Assembly (NCBI GenBank): GCA_046349155.1
Contig: JAXMCW010000001.1
Location: 2,046,001-2,110,000, forward strand
From: Alsobacter sp046349155
Lineage (GTDB): Bacteria > Pseudomonadota > Alphaproteobacteria > Rhizobiales > Beijerinckiaceae
DNA: 64,000 bases
Reading direction: 5' to 3'
The notes beneath the pieces were generated by a model. The model was not told the origin of the DNA. It saw only the letters and a list, made by a program, of their open reading frames with translations, and did no database searches. The position numbers and the translations under genes are program-made. Of the stretch, positions 7,268 to 16,295 are shown piece after piece. The first letter of the stretch is position 1. The number at the start of each line of letters is the position of its first letter.

Positions 7268-9727
7268 TCAACGGGTCGCGGTCTCGGCCTCGCCAGTCTC
7301 GCTGCGCATCACCTCGGCGGCGGCCGTGAGCAAGTTGCCGGGCGAAAGCGGCCTGAATGTGAATTCGACCTTGTGCTCGCCCGCCTCCACCTCCACGCCG
7401 CGAAAGAGCAGGTTGGCCTTGAGGACGGGGACGGGGCGGCCGTCCACCGTCGCTTCCCAGCCGGGATAATGCAGGTCGTGCAGCACGAGCAGGCCGGCCC
7501 GGTCCGTCGAGACGGAGAGGGACACGCTGTTTCGCCGGTACGACAGAATCTTCACCTTCGAGGCGCCGGGCGCGGGGTTTCCGGCATTGTCCGCGTCCGT
7601 AATGTCGCGGCTCAGGCGCGAGAGGTCCGCCTCGTCGATCAGCGCCTCCGAGCGGCGGTCGAAATCCGGCAACTCCTCGTCGTCCAGCACGGCGTCGGTG
7701 TCCACCGGCTTCACGTGCGTGGCCACGTAAGCCCGTGGCGCCGCCTGGGGCAGCCGATAGATGTACATGGTCGGCGAGGCATGGATCAGGGTCGCGTCGC
7801 GCAGCCGGGGGAAGTGGCGCGGCAGCTTCTCGGCCGGCCGGTCGAGCACGAGGTATTCGAGCCCGAGCAGCGAGGCCAGATGGCACTTGTAGCCGCGGAA
7901 AGTGCCCGGAAACTGCCGGAGCGACAGCTCCACGGCGTTCTCGCCGGAGCCGACCGCCTTCTCGTATTCCGCGATCCGCAGCGCGTTGTAGCCGACGGTG
8001 TCCTCGATGCCGAGCACCATCGAGGCGTTCTGCCAGGCGCCCCCCAGGCCGAGGATCTCGACGCGGGGCCGCTCGCCCTTGGCGTGGCGTTCGTCGAGTT
8101 CGCGCTTCAGGGCCGTCAGGCCGGCGAAGTCGGAACTGCTGAGCTTCTCATAGACCGCGTAGCGGCTGGCGGGCTCGCTGTTGAGCGCCGACGCGGCGTT
8201 GCGCCAGACGAGTTCGCCCCCCGTCGCCGCCACCAGGAGCGACGCGGCGACGAGCCTTGCCCGCGGCGTCTGCTGGGGCACGAGGATGCTGAAGACGAGC
8301 GCCGAGAAGCCTAGAAACACCGCAAGTTGCAGCGCTGCCTCGTAGCCGTGACCCACCCGCAGCGAGAAAGCGAGGCCGCCCGCCACGAGGGCCGCCGGCA
8401 TGGCCCAGGCCAGGGCGATGCGCAGACGGGCCGCCCAGGCCCGGGCCTCGCGGCGCCGTGTTTCCTCGCCGGACAGATAGGCATGGACGCAGTAGCCGCC
8501 GAGCATGGCGAGCGACACGTTGATCAGGAACGTGGCGTCGGCCGGCCGGCGATAGAGCTTGATGCCGGGCACGTGATCGAAGAGCCAGACGAAGACGGGG
8601 GTATAGCGCCCCAGCGCATAGACCAAGGCGGCGAGGCCGAGGACCAGCGGGAAACGGATCTCCCGGTCGAGCAGCCGGCCGCGCCCGATCCCCTGCCACA
8701 GGATCAGCAGGATCGGCGCGGTGCCCGCGAAAAGATAGTTGATGGCGCGGTCCGTGTAGGTGCCCTCCGGCACGGTGTCCCACATCGGGCCCCAATAGTC
8801 GTAGGTGTGGTTGAGCGTGCCGTAGAGGTTGGGCGCGAGCAGCGTCGCCAGGCTCGATGGCGGCAGCGAGTTCATCGCCGCCACGCCGTAGGCGAAGGCC
8901 GGGCGATTGCTGTCGGCCAGGAACTGCATGGTGAGGATGGCCGGCACCGCAAGCATCGCAACGATGATGATCCCCATCAGCGCGAGAAGCGGAACCCGCC
9001 GGCCGAGCCAGCGCAGGGGCCGTTCCTGCTCGAGGGCGAGCGCGACGGCGGCGGACGCGAGCGTCACACAGCACAGGAAGGCCACCTGGTCGCGCCCGAG
9101 CGCCATCAACCCCGCCGCAAGGCCAAATCCGGCGGCGGCCCGCCAGGAGATGCGGTCGAGCGCAATCTCCAGCAGCAGAAGCGCGGGGATGAAGAAGGAA
9201 TAGCTGAAGATCATCCCCGTGTGCTGCAGGCGCGCTGCGGCCGAGCCGCCGAGCACGACGACCATGGCTGCGACGACCGCCCCGGCCGGATGCCAGCCCC
9301 GCCTTGCGAAGAAGCCGAGGATTGCGAACGCGGGAAGCAGCAGATGGGCGAAGACGACGAGGTCGAAGAGCTCCATCGACGGTTCGGGGACGAGCCAGGC
9401 GAAGAGCATCATCGTCGGCGTGAAGAGCAGCGACTGCGGGTCGGCGACGGAGGGATGCCCGCTGAAATGATAGGGGTTCCAGAGCGGCCATTCGCCCTGC
9501 GCCATGGAAGCCCCGATGTTGCGCAGCATCGGATAGAAGTGGTTCTTGCTGTCCCACGGCACGACGCCGCCGATCCACCACCAGGCGCCAGCGGCCAGGC
9601 CCCAGAAGACGAGGACGGCCGCCACGGCCAGCAGCGTCTCCTGCCGGGTCCAGGCCCATCCGCGCAGGGCGCGAACGGGGAAGCGGGGCGGGAGCGCGGG
9701 AGAGACGACGGCTTCGATCTGACGCAT
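7268..9727 (-). CDS. YfhO family integral membrane protein
   Basis: An 819-residue polytopic membrane protein. About a dozen hydrophobic segments occupy residues 30-530 (for example LLAVAAVLVFWGLAAGAWWW and ALMGIIIVAMLAVPAI), with the conserved early loop WDSKNHFYPMLRNIGASMAQGEWPLWNPYHFSGHPSVADPQ, the acidic-residue-bearing periplasmic loop of GT-C-like YfhO proteins. The C-terminal third is a soluble domain ending in DLHYPGWEATVDGRPVPVLKANLLFRGVEVEAGEHKVEF, also typical of YfhO. Firmicute YfhO proteins glycosylate teichoic acids; the substrate in Gram-negatives is unknown. Met at 9727 is used; the frame is open far upstream (to 10993) only by GC-rich chance. Confidence 0.85.
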   Translation of the reverse strand: MRQIEAVVSPALPPRFPVRALRGWAWTRQETLLAVAAVLVFWGLAAGAWWWIGGVVPWDSKNHFYPMLRNIGASMAQGEWPLWNPYHFSGHPSVADPQSLLFTPTMMLFAWLVPEPSMELFDLVVFAHLLLPAFAILGFFARRGWHPAGAVVAAMVVVLGGSAAARLQHTGMIFSYSFFIPALLLLEIALDRISWRAAAGFGLAAGLMALGRDQVAFLCCVTLASAAVALALEQERPLRWLGRRVPLLALMGIIIVAMLAVPAILTMQFLADSNRPAFAYGVAAMNSLPPSSLATLLAPNLYGTLNHTYDYWGPMWDTVPEGTYTDRAINYLFAGTAPILLILWQGIGRGRLLDREIRFPLVLGLAALVYALGRYTPVFVWLFDHVPGIKLYRRPADATFLINVSLAMLGGYCVHAYLSGEETRRREARAWAARLRIALAWAMPAALVAGGLAFSLRVGHGYEAALQLAVFLGFSALVFSILVPQQTPRARLVAASLLVAATGGELVWRNAASALNSEPASRYAVYEKLSSSDFAGLTALKRELDERHAKGERPRVEILGLGGAWQNASMVLGIEDTVGYNALRIAEYEKAVGSGENAVELSLRQFPGTFRGYKCHLASLLGLEYLVLDRPAEKLPRHFPRLRDATLIHASPTMYIYRLPQAAPRAYVATHVKPVDTDAVLDDEELPDFDRRSEALIDEADLSRLSRDITDADNAGNPAPGASKVKILSYRRNSVSLSVSTDRAGLLVLHDLHYPGWEATVDGRPVPVLKANLLFRGVEVEAGEHKVEFTFRPLSPGNLLTAAAEVMRSETGEAETATR

Positions 9728-9910
9728 GGATCTGGGATGGACGGTCGGGAGGCCGCGGGAGGCGGACGGGTTGACGGCGCCGGGGTGGCGTTCTAGCTCC
9801 CATGGACGGCCCTGGTGGGCCGATTGCGGCGATGCTGTCTCGCATGGCCGCCATGAACCCCGCATGAACGCGGCCGCCGGACCTTTCCGGCCGCCCTTCC
9901 GGATCCCGAC

Positions 9911-10477
9911 ATGACCGATACGCTCTCGATGCTCGCCGTCCGCCGCTCCGTGGCGCCGCAGATGATGACCGGCCCGGGGCCCACCCCGGCCGAGCTCGAC
10001 CGGCTGCTGACGCTGGCGGCGAGGGTGCCCGACCATGGGAAGCTCGCCCCCTGGCGTTTCGTGGTCATCGAAGGCGAGGCCCGCCACGCGGTGGGCGCCA
10101 TCGCCGCGGAGGTCTTCCAGGCGGCCAATCCATTGGCCGACCAGGATAGGATCGTCGTGGAGAAGGGTCGCTTCGCCCGCGCCCCCCTCGTCGTCGCCGT
10201 CGTGAGCCGCGCCGCCCCGCACGTGAAGATTCCCGAATGGGAGCAGGTGCTCAGCGCGGGCGCGGTGTGCATGAACCTCACTGTGGCCGCGGTGGCCATG
10301 GGTTTCGTGACGTCCTGGATCACCGAATGGCCGGCCTATGACCGCGCCTTCCTCGACCGCTTCGGCCTGGGCCCGACCGAGAAGATCGCCGGTTTCGTCC
10401 ATGTCGGGCGCGGCACGCCGCCTGAGGACAGGGTCCGCCCGGTCCTGGCGGACATCGTCAGCCGCTTCGAGGGCTGA
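9911..10477 (+). CDS. nitroreductase family protein (FMN-dependent)
   Basis: A 188-residue nitroreductase-like flavoprotein. The FMN-binding pattern is clear: RRSVAPQMMTGPGPTPAELDRLLTLAARVPDHGKLAPWRFVVIEG, a central AGAVCMNLTVAAVAMGFVTSWIT, and a C-terminal GFVHVGRGTPPEDRVRP. This is the short YdjA-like subgroup that reduces nitro or quinone compounds with NAD(P)H. It is followed by a flavin-reductase-like gene 39 bases on, suggesting a shared flavin-dependent reduction role; the substrate is unknown. Divergent from the YfhO gene. Confidence 0.85.
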   Translation: MTDTLSMLAVRRSVAPQMMTGPGPTPAELDRLLTLAARVPDHGKLAPWRFVVIEGEARHAVGAIAAEVFQAANPLADQDRIVVEKGRFARAPLVVAVVSRAAPHVKIPEWEQVLSAGAVCMNLTVAAVAMGFVTSWITEWPAYDRAFLDRFGLGPTEKIAGFVHVGRGTPPEDRVRPVLADIVSRFEG

Positions 10478-10516
10478 GGCCTTCCCACGCCCGCTTGCCC
10501 GCCGGAGGCCCACGCG

Positions 10517-11128
10517 ATGTTCTATGACACCAAGACCTACGGCCATGGCCTGCCGCACGATCCTCTGAAAGCCGTCGTCGCGCCGCGGCCCATCGGCTGG
10601 ATCAGCGCGCTGGACGGGCAGGGACGGGTGAACCTCTCGCCCTATTCGTTCTTCAACATGTTCTCGACGCGCCCCCCGATCCTGGGCTTCTCGTCCGAGG
10701 GCATGAAGGACGCGGTGAGCTTCATCGCCGAGACGGGCGAGTTCGTCTGCAACCTCGCGACCTGGGACCTGCGCGACGCGATGAACGCGACATCGGCCCC
10801 CCTGCCGCGCGGGGTGAGCGAGTTCGCCCATGCCGGACTGGAGGAGGAGCCGTCCCGCCTCGTCAAGCCGCCCCGGGTCAAGGGCGTGCCGGCGGCCATC
10901 GAATGCCGTCTCGTGGAGATCATCCGGCTCAAGACGTCGGAGGGCGAGGTGCTGGACAGGCACCTCGTGCTGGGCCACGTGGTCGGCGTCCACCTCGACG
11001 AGCGCTACATCACGCCCGAGGGACGCTTCGATATGACGAAGGCCCGTACCATCGCGCGGTGCGGCTACCAGGATTACGCCGTCGTCGACACCTTGTTCAC
11101 AATGACCCGGCCGGCCGGCGGAGGCTGA
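10517..11128 (+). CDS. flavin reductase-like domain protein
   Basis: A 203-residue protein of the FMN-binding flavin reductase-like (DIM6/NTAB) family. Typical features are VVAPRPIGWISALDGQGRVNLSPYSFFNMFSTRPPILGFSS, the FMN-binding strand-loop, then GEFVCNLATWDLRDAMNATSAPLPRGVSEF. A GGAGG ribosome site sits eight bases before ATG 10517. It follows the nitroreductase gene closely on the same strand. Members supply reduced FMN or act as small flavoprotein oxidoreductases; which applies here cannot be read from the sequence. Confidence 0.85.
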   Translation: MFYDTKTYGHGLPHDPLKAVVAPRPIGWISALDGQGRVNLSPYSFFNMFSTRPPILGFSSEGMKDAVSFIAETGEFVCNLATWDLRDAMNATSAPLPRGVSEFAHAGLEEEPSRLVKPPRVKGVPAAIECRLVEIIRLKTSEGEVLDRHLVLGHVVGVHLDERYITPEGRFDMTKARTIARCGYQDYAVVDTLFTMTRPAGGG

Positions 11129-11143
11129 GCGCCCACGGGTCCG

Positions 11144-12004
11144 TCACCTCAACCGGGCCAGCAGCCTCTGCGCCCTGAGCAGGTGAGGACGGTCGATCAT
11201 GTCGCCGTCGATCCCCACCACGCCCAGGCCGGGATTGGCGGCGAAGGCGTCGACGATGGCGCGGGCCCTCGCGACCGCCTCGGGCGTGGGCGTGAAGGCC
11301 GCGTTGATGATGGGCACCTGGGCGGGATGGATCGCCATCTTGCCCGTGAACCCGTCCCGCCGCGCCTCGGCGCAGGCGCGTGCGAGGCCTTCCTCGTCGC
11401 GGAACTGCGGATGAATGCTGTCGATGGGCGCGACCTGCGCGGCGGCGGCCGCCAGCAACGTGAGGGTGCGGGCGAGGCGATAGGGCTCGGTGTAGCGGCC
11501 CTGCTCGTCGACGTTGGTCTCCGCCCCGAGGTCGGCGGAGAGGTCCTCCGCACCCCAGGTGAGTGCCTCCAGCCGATGGCTCGAGCCGCGGTAGGTGCCC
11601 ATCTGGAACATCGCCTGCGCGGTCTCGCTGGCGATGGGCAGGATGCGCGTGCCGCCGTCGGGCAGCCCCGCCTCGGCCTCGCGCACGGCGAGCTTGGCTG
11701 CGAGGTGCTGCACGTCCATGCCGCCGCTCGCCTTGGGCAGCATGATGCCGTCCGGCGCAGCGGGCATGACGGCGTCGAGATCCTCGTCGATCAGTCCGCT
11801 GTCGAGCGGGTTCACACGCACGTAGAGGCGTGGGCCGGAGCGGTCCGCGCCCCGTAGCGCCTCGGCCGCCAACCGGCGAGCATCCTGCTTGTTCTGCAGG
11901 GCGACGGAGTCCTCAAGGTCGATCAGGAGCGCATCCGCGTCGCTGGCAAGGCCTTTGTCGAGCTTCTTCGGGCTGTCGGCGGGGACGAAAAGGAGGGAGC
12001 GCAT
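11144..12004 (-). CDS. CoA ester lyase (HpcH/HpaI aldolase / citrate lyase beta family)
   Basis: A 286-residue member of the citrate-lyase-beta-like CoA ester lyases, which cleave or form malyl-, citramalyl- or methylmalyl-CoA. Visible landmarks: start MRSLLFVPADSPKKLDKGLASDADALLIDLEDSV (metal-binding Glu/Asp region), an Arg in YVRVNPLDSG, ALTWGAEDLSADLGAETN, and AIDSIHP-like APIDSIHPQFRDEEGL with KMAIHPAQVPIINAAF near the end. The upstream MaoC gene 46 bases away would supply the hydration step, so the pair could interconvert an enoyl-CoA with a hydroxyacyl-CoA that is then cleaved. The exact substrate is undetermined. Confidence 0.85.
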   Translation of the reverse strand: MRSLLFVPADSPKKLDKGLASDADALLIDLEDSVALQNKQDARRLAAEALRGADRSGPRLYVRVNPLDSGLIDEDLDAVMPAAPDGIMLPKASGGMDVQHLAAKLAVREAEAGLPDGGTRILPIASETAQAMFQMGTYRGSSHRLEALTWGAEDLSADLGAETNVDEQGRYTEPYRLARTLTLLAAAAAQVAPIDSIHPQFRDEEGLARACAEARRDGFTGKMAIHPAQVPIINAAFTPTPEAVARARAIVDAFAANPGLGVVGIDGDMIDRPHLLRAQRLLARLR

Positions 12005-12050
12005 CGGCGAATCGTGCCCGTGGGTTGTGGCGGGATGCTGACAGCCTGAA

Positions 12051-12551
12051 TCAGGCCGGGCGCTTGCGCATGAAGGCCTGGCGACGGCACTCGGCGACCA
12101 GCGTGCCGTCCTGCTTATAGGCCTTGTGGAGGAATTCCACGATCCCGGCGTCTGGCCGCGAGCGCGACTCGCGCCGGTCGATCACCTCGGTCGTGCAATG
12201 AAGGGAATCTCCCTCGAAGACCGGCGCCGGGAAGCGCACGTCGGTCATCCCGAGATTGGCGATGGTTGTGCCCATCGTCGTGTCGTTGACGGAGATGCCG
12301 ATCATGAGGCCCAGCGTGAAGAGGGAATTGACGATGGGACGGCCCCATTCCGTCTCGGTGGCGCAGAAATGCGCATCGATGTGAAGGGGTTGCGGGTTCA
12401 GCGTCATGTTCGAGAAGAGCATGTTGTCCATCTGCGTCACCGTGCGGGTGAGGCGATGCTGGATGGCGAGGCCGGGCGCGAGGTCCTCGAACCACAGACC
12501 GCCGCGGGGGTGCCGCCCGTCCGGACCGACCTTGGCCGCGCTCCCCGCCAT
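12051..12551 (-). CDS. MaoC family dehydratase (hotdog fold)
   Basis: A 166-residue MaoC-like hydratase. The catalytic Asp-His pair appears in the NMTLNPQPLHIDAHFCATETEWGRPIVNSLFTLGLM block, and LRFPAPVFEGDSL-like VRFPAPVFEGDSLHCTTEVIDRRESRS is the standard second half. It is upstream of and co-oriented with the CoA ester lyase, a pairing also seen for mesaconyl-/citramalyl-type CoA enzymes. Function is therefore inferred as hydration of a C4-C5 enoyl-CoA; the true substrate would need assay or close homologues. Confidence 0.85.
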   Translation of the reverse strand: MAGSAAKVGPDGRHPRGGLWFEDLAPGLAIQHRLTRTVTQMDNMLFSNMTLNPQPLHIDAHFCATETEWGRPIVNSLFTLGLMIGISVNDTTMGTTIANLGMTDVRFPAPVFEGDSLHCTTEVIDRRESRSRPDAGIVEFLHKAYKQDGTLVAECRRQAFMRKRPA

Positions 12552-12715
12552 GGCGAATTCTCCCTTGCTTTCGAGCCGCTTCGGCGCGGCGGATTCATGC
12601 TTCGTTTACCATGTTTACCGAGACTGAAACGAGGCTGGAAGGCGGGTGACGAGTCCCGCGCGGCCTCGCAGGCGAGGAAGGGGAGAAGCCCGTCGTCGTC
12701 GCGCGCGGAGGTTTC
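12552..12715. other. divergent promoter region with tandem GTTTACC
   Basis: Spacer between the leftward MaoC operon and the rightward transglycosylase gene. At 12604-12610 and 12613-12619 the heptamer GTTTACC occurs twice, two bases apart. It could be a regulator half-site pair, but this is unproven. Confidence 0.25.
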
Positions 12716-13843
12716 ATGTTCCTGTTCACGTCCCTTCCTGAGCAGCCAGAGCCCCGGGCCGCGTCCGCGCCGGCCAAGGCTCCTGCGCAGGTCGTGGACG
12801 CCATTCGCGACGGATCTGCGCGGACAGGCGCCGACTTCGACTACCTGCTCAAGACCGCGCAGCGGGAATCGGCGCTCGACCCTGCCGCCAAGGCCAAGTC
12901 GTCCTCCGCGACAGGGCTGTTCCAGTTCATCGAGCAGACCTGGCTCGGCGTGATGAAGGGGGCCGGACCCGAGCACGGCCTCGGCAATTATGCGCAGGCC
13001 ATCAGCAGCGCGAACGGCCGCTACGAGGTGTCCGATCCCTCGCTGAAGGCCGAGATCCTGCAACTGCGCAACGACCCCAAGACCGCCGCCGTCATGGCGG
13101 GCGAATTCACGCGGCGCAACGCCCAGCAGCTGGCCGGTGCCCTGGGACGGCAGCCGACGGACGGCGAGCTCTACGCGGCGCACTTCATGGGCTCGAGCGG
13201 GGCGGCGGATCTCATCAAGCAGGTCCAGGCCGCCCCCCAGGCCAATGCCGCGGCGCTGTTTCCGGACCAGGCGGCCGCCAACCGTTCGATCTTCTACGAC
13301 AAGGCGAGCGGCCGGCCGCGCACCGTGTCCGAGGTCTATGCCACGCTGGTCCAGGAGGCTGGAACAGCCGGCGCCTCGGGCGTGCCGAAGCTCTCCAGCG
13401 ATCCGTCCACCTGGCTGATCGGGCAGGCGTCGGCCCAGCCGGTGACTGTCACCGCGTATGCTCATGCCGACGGGCCGGCCTTGCACGGCCTGTTCCGGAC
13501 CGAGGGCGTCCGCGGGCCGTTGAACCAGACCGTCCAGCGCCTCTGGTCCGGCCTGCCGGCCAGGGCGGTGGAGGAAGATGCCCGCCGCTACTTCCCGCGC
13601 TCCACCGACGCCGCGTCGGGGACGACGGGCGGCTCCTCCGCGTCGCCGCCGTCGCCCGGTGTCGTTCCGCTGCCGCGGCCCCGGCCCGTGGAGTTCGGCG
13701 GAATGGCAAGCGCCGTCGATCCGAATGTCGAGCCGGCCGAGAGGCCAGCACGGCCGGATGTCACGCGGCGCGCCGTCGCCTCGCGCGGGCGCGGCCCGCT
13801 CGACCTCACGTCCTTCATGAAGAAGGACATCGCCATCCCATGA
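12716..13843 (+). CDS. lytic transglycosylase SLT domain protein
   Basis: A 375-residue protein with a soluble lytic transglycosylase-like domain at about residues 25-190. The catalytic glutamate is probably Glu51 in KTAQRESALDPAAKAKSSSATGLFQFIEQTW, the canonical ES...GLFQ..W motif. The remaining half is Pro/Ser/Ala-rich and low complexity (SSASPPSPGVVPLPRPRP), ending in DLTSFMKKDIAIP. No clear signal peptide is seen at MFLFTSLPEQPEP, which is odd for a peptidoglycan-cleaving enzyme. The DUF2336 gene follows 28 bases later, a recurring pairing in Hyphomicrobiales. Confidence 0.8.
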   Translation: MFLFTSLPEQPEPRAASAPAKAPAQVVDAIRDGSARTGADFDYLLKTAQRESALDPAAKAKSSSATGLFQFIEQTWLGVMKGAGPEHGLGNYAQAISSANGRYEVSDPSLKAEILQLRNDPKTAAVMAGEFTRRNAQQLAGALGRQPTDGELYAAHFMGSSGAADLIKQVQAAPQANAAALFPDQAAANRSIFYDKASGRPRTVSEVYATLVQEAGTAGASGVPKLSSDPSTWLIGQASAQPVTVTAYAHADGPALHGLFRTEGVRGPLNQTVQRLWSGLPARAVEEDARRYFPRSTDAASGTTGGSSASPPSPGVVPLPRPRPVEFGGMASAVDPNVEPAERPARPDVTRRAVASRGRGPLDLTSFMKKDIAIP

Positions 13844-13871
13844 TCCCATCGCTCGTCCCGGGAGGTTCGGC

Positions 13872-15404
13872 ATGCTAGTCAGGCGCTACCTGAGCTGGAT
13901 CCAGAGCGCGCCCGCCGAGGCGCGCGCGGCCGGAACCGGGACCTTGGCCCGCGCCTTCGTCGAGGGCGCGATGAGCCACGAGGAGCACGTGGAGGCGGCC
14001 GCCGCCCTGACCCTGGCCCTCGACGACGCCGAGCCCTCCGTGCGGCGGGCCATGGCGATAGGACTGGCGGACTCGCCCCTTGCGCCCCGTCACCTAATCC
14101 GTGCGCTCGCGGCCGACAGGCCCGACATCGCGGCGATCGTGGTCGAGCGGTCCCCCGTGCCCACCGACGGCGACCTCATCGACTGGGTGGCGACCCGCGA
14201 AGGACCGATCCAGGCGGCGATCGCCCGGCGCCATCCCCTGTCGTCTCCCGTCGCGGCGGCCATCGCCGAGGTGGGCGAACCGGAGGCGGCGGTGGCCTTG
14301 TTGCGCAACCCCTTCGCTGCGGCGCCCGGCTTCTCCCTGACGCGGCTTGCCGAGCGCTTCGCCCACGATGCCGCCGTCGTGGAGGCGCTGCTCTCGCGCC
14401 GGGATCTGCCCGTCATCGCCTCCTATGAACTGACCGCCGGCCGCTATGCCGACGCGCCGTCCGAGGCCGGGCGTCGCGATGCGCACGACCGCGCGGCCGT
14501 GGCGGTCTCGGCCGACCTGGGCACGGACGAACTCCTGCAGCTGGCGGCACACCTGCGGGCGACCGGCCGGCTGAACGTCTCGCTGCTGCTGCGCTGCGTG
14601 GTGTGCGGCCGGGCCTCGCTCTTCCATGCCGCGCTCGCTGAGCTCTCGGGGCTGCCGGTGCCGCGCGTGGCGGGCATCGCGTCGGAGCGGCGGGGAGGGG
14701 GCTTCCTGGCGCTGTGCAGGCGCATCGGGCTGCCCGACGCCGCCGTGCCGGTCTTCCGGGACGCGCTGCAGGCCTGGCGGCGGGCCGAGGCGATCACGGA
14801 CTGGCTGCCGCAGGCGACCGCGCCTCTGGCTCAGTCCCGGCGCGTTCTCGCGGAGGTCATCGAGGCCGGGCGCCTGGCCGGCTGGCACGAGAGCGACGCG
14901 CTCTGGGTGAGCTTGCGCAGGCTCGATGACGAACTCGCGCGCGACGAGGCGCTCTCGGTGGCGGGCGCCCTGCTGCAACCTGCCGAGGGCGAGCCGATGC
15001 TGCTCCTGCAGCCGGGCATGGCGGTCGCGCCCGCCGACGAACCCGCTGCGCCCCAGCAGGACAATGCGCCCGCCGCGACACTCGCCTTGCCGGATCCGCT
15101 CGCTTTCCAGGGCGCCGTCGTCAGTCGGGATGAAACTGAGGACGCGCCATTGCATGGTGCGGTGCGGGAGGACGTCGAGTTCGTCGCCCCCGCGCCGACG
15201 GGCGAGACTCCGTCGTTCGGGGCCATGGCGCGGCTCCTGGAGGACGCTGTCGCCTCGGCGCTCTCCAACCTTCCACCGCCGCCCGCTCGAAAGCCGGACT
15301 GGAAGGACATGGCGCGCCAGGCCCTCGTGATCGAGGGGGAATGGGTGGGCGTGGCTGTCGGGGACGGGTTCGATCCCGACCAGTTCAAGGCGAATGCCGC
15401 CTGA
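13872..15404 (+). CDS. DUF2336 domain-containing protein
   Basis: A 510-residue, alpha-helical repeat protein of the DUF2336 family, common in alphaproteobacteria and of unknown role. The N-terminal 350 residues read as HEAT-like helices (LALDDAEPSVRRAMAIGLADSPLAPRHLIRALAADRPDIAAIVVERS). A disordered Pro/Ala/acidic stretch (about 370-430) precedes a short C-terminal helix (PDWKDMARQALVIEGEWVGVAVGDGFD). It has no signal or membrane segment. It probably forms a transcription unit with the upstream transglycosylase gene and ends 16 bases before the convergent NAD kinase gene. Confidence 0.8.
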   Translation: MLVRRYLSWIQSAPAEARAAGTGTLARAFVEGAMSHEEHVEAAAALTLALDDAEPSVRRAMAIGLADSPLAPRHLIRALAADRPDIAAIVVERSPVPTDGDLIDWVATREGPIQAAIARRHPLSSPVAAAIAEVGEPEAAVALLRNPFAAAPGFSLTRLAERFAHDAAVVEALLSRRDLPVIASYELTAGRYADAPSEAGRRDAHDRAAVAVSADLGTDELLQLAAHLRATGRLNVSLLLRCVVCGRASLFHAALAELSGLPVPRVAGIASERRGGGFLALCRRIGLPDAAVPVFRDALQAWRRAEAITDWLPQATAPLAQSRRVLAEVIEAGRLAGWHESDALWVSLRRLDDELARDEALSVAGALLQPAEGEPMLLLQPGMAVAPADEPAAPQQDNAPAATLALPDPLAFQGAVVSRDETEDAPLHGAVREDVEFVAPAPTGETPSFGAMARLLEDAVASALSNLPPPPARKPDWKDMARQALVIEGEWVGVAVGDGFDPDQFKANAA

Positions 15405-15420
15405 CGCCGGTCAGTACCGG

Positions 15421-16191
15421 TCAGTAGCCGAACTGCTCGAGCAGGATGCGCTCCTCCAGGCTGTGGCCGGGATCGTGCAGCATCACAAGGTCTGCGGCCC
15501 GGTCCATCGCCACGTCGACGCGACGGATGGACCGGTATTCGTAATGGTCGGCGACAGCGCTGACCGGCCGCTTGTCCGCTTCCAGCACCTCGATCGAGAT
15601 CCGCGTCCTGTCAGGCAGCAAGGCGCCGCGCCAGCGCCGCGGCCGGAAGGCGGAGATCGGCGTCAGCGCCAAGAGCGCGGCATCGAGCGGCAGGATGGGC
15701 CCGTCGGCCGACAGGTTATAGGCGGTCGACCCGGCCGGAGTGGAGACGAGCACGCCGTCGGCGATGAGTTCGGCCAGGCGTTGCTTGCCGTCGATGGAAA
15801 TGCGCAGCTTGGCGGCCTGGAAGGTCTGGCGCAGCAGAGAGACCTCATTGATCGCACGCGCGGTATGGGCCGTCCCCGTCGCGTCGAAGGCCACCATGAG
15901 CAGGGGATGCACCACGCTGCGCTCGGCGCGGTCGAGGCGGTCAAGCAGCCCGTCCTCGTGGAATTCGTTCATGAGGAAACCCACGGAGCCGCGGTTCATG
16001 CCGTAGATCGGCGTCCCCGTGCCCATGTACCGGTGAAGCGTCTGGAGCATCAGGCCGTCGCCGCCCAGCGCCACGACGACGTCCGCCTCGTCGGGCGGCG
16101 CATTGCCATGGACGGCGACGAGCTTGGCCCAGGCCGCCCGGGCTTCGGGCGTCTCGCTGGTCACGAAGCCGATTCTGGAAAACCGATGCAT
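15421..16191 (-). CDS. nadK: NAD kinase
   Basis: A 256-residue ATP-NAD kinase making NADP+. Motifs are intact: GGDG at 43-46 (VVALGGDGLMLQTL), NE at 115-116 (RAINEVSLLRQ), and the conserved DGVLVSTPAGSTAYNLSADGPI at 145-166. The short Rhizobiales-type form lacks the long N-terminal extension of E. coli. Met at 16191 is preferred; the frame is open to 16353 but that stretch overlaps the divergent deacetylase gene. The stop lies in a small repeat (TCAGTACCGG/TCAGTAGCCG) just beyond the DUF2336 stop. Confidence 0.93.
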   Translation of the reverse strand: MHRFSRIGFVTSETPEARAAWAKLVAVHGNAPPDEADVVVALGGDGLMLQTLHRYMGTGTPIYGMNRGSVGFLMNEFHEDGLLDRLDRAERSVVHPLLMVAFDATGTAHTARAINEVSLLRQTFQAAKLRISIDGKQRLAELIADGVLVSTPAGSTAYNLSADGPILPLDAALLALTPISAFRPRRWRGALLPDRTRISIEVLEADKRPVSAVADHYEYRSIRRVDVAMDRAADLVMLHDPGHSLEERILLEQFGY

Positions 16192-16295
16192 GCGGAACCC
16201 TGGCCACTCCTCCGGCGGGCCCCTCCTTAGCACGGTCCGCGTGCGCTTGCGCGAGAGACAAGGCTCTGCCAACGCTCGGCAGCCGGAGGATCGCC

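Noticed and set aside
7268..9727. Large plus-strand frames (7130-8314, 8327-9796) opposite the YfhO gene
   Set aside because: Arg/Gly/Glu-rich antisense shadows without domains; the minus-strand protein has a coherent membrane topology.
9728..10993. Upstream extension of the YfhO frame
   Set aside because: The extra 400 codons are antisense to the nitroreductase and flavin reductase genes; the real start at 9727 directly precedes the first family residues.
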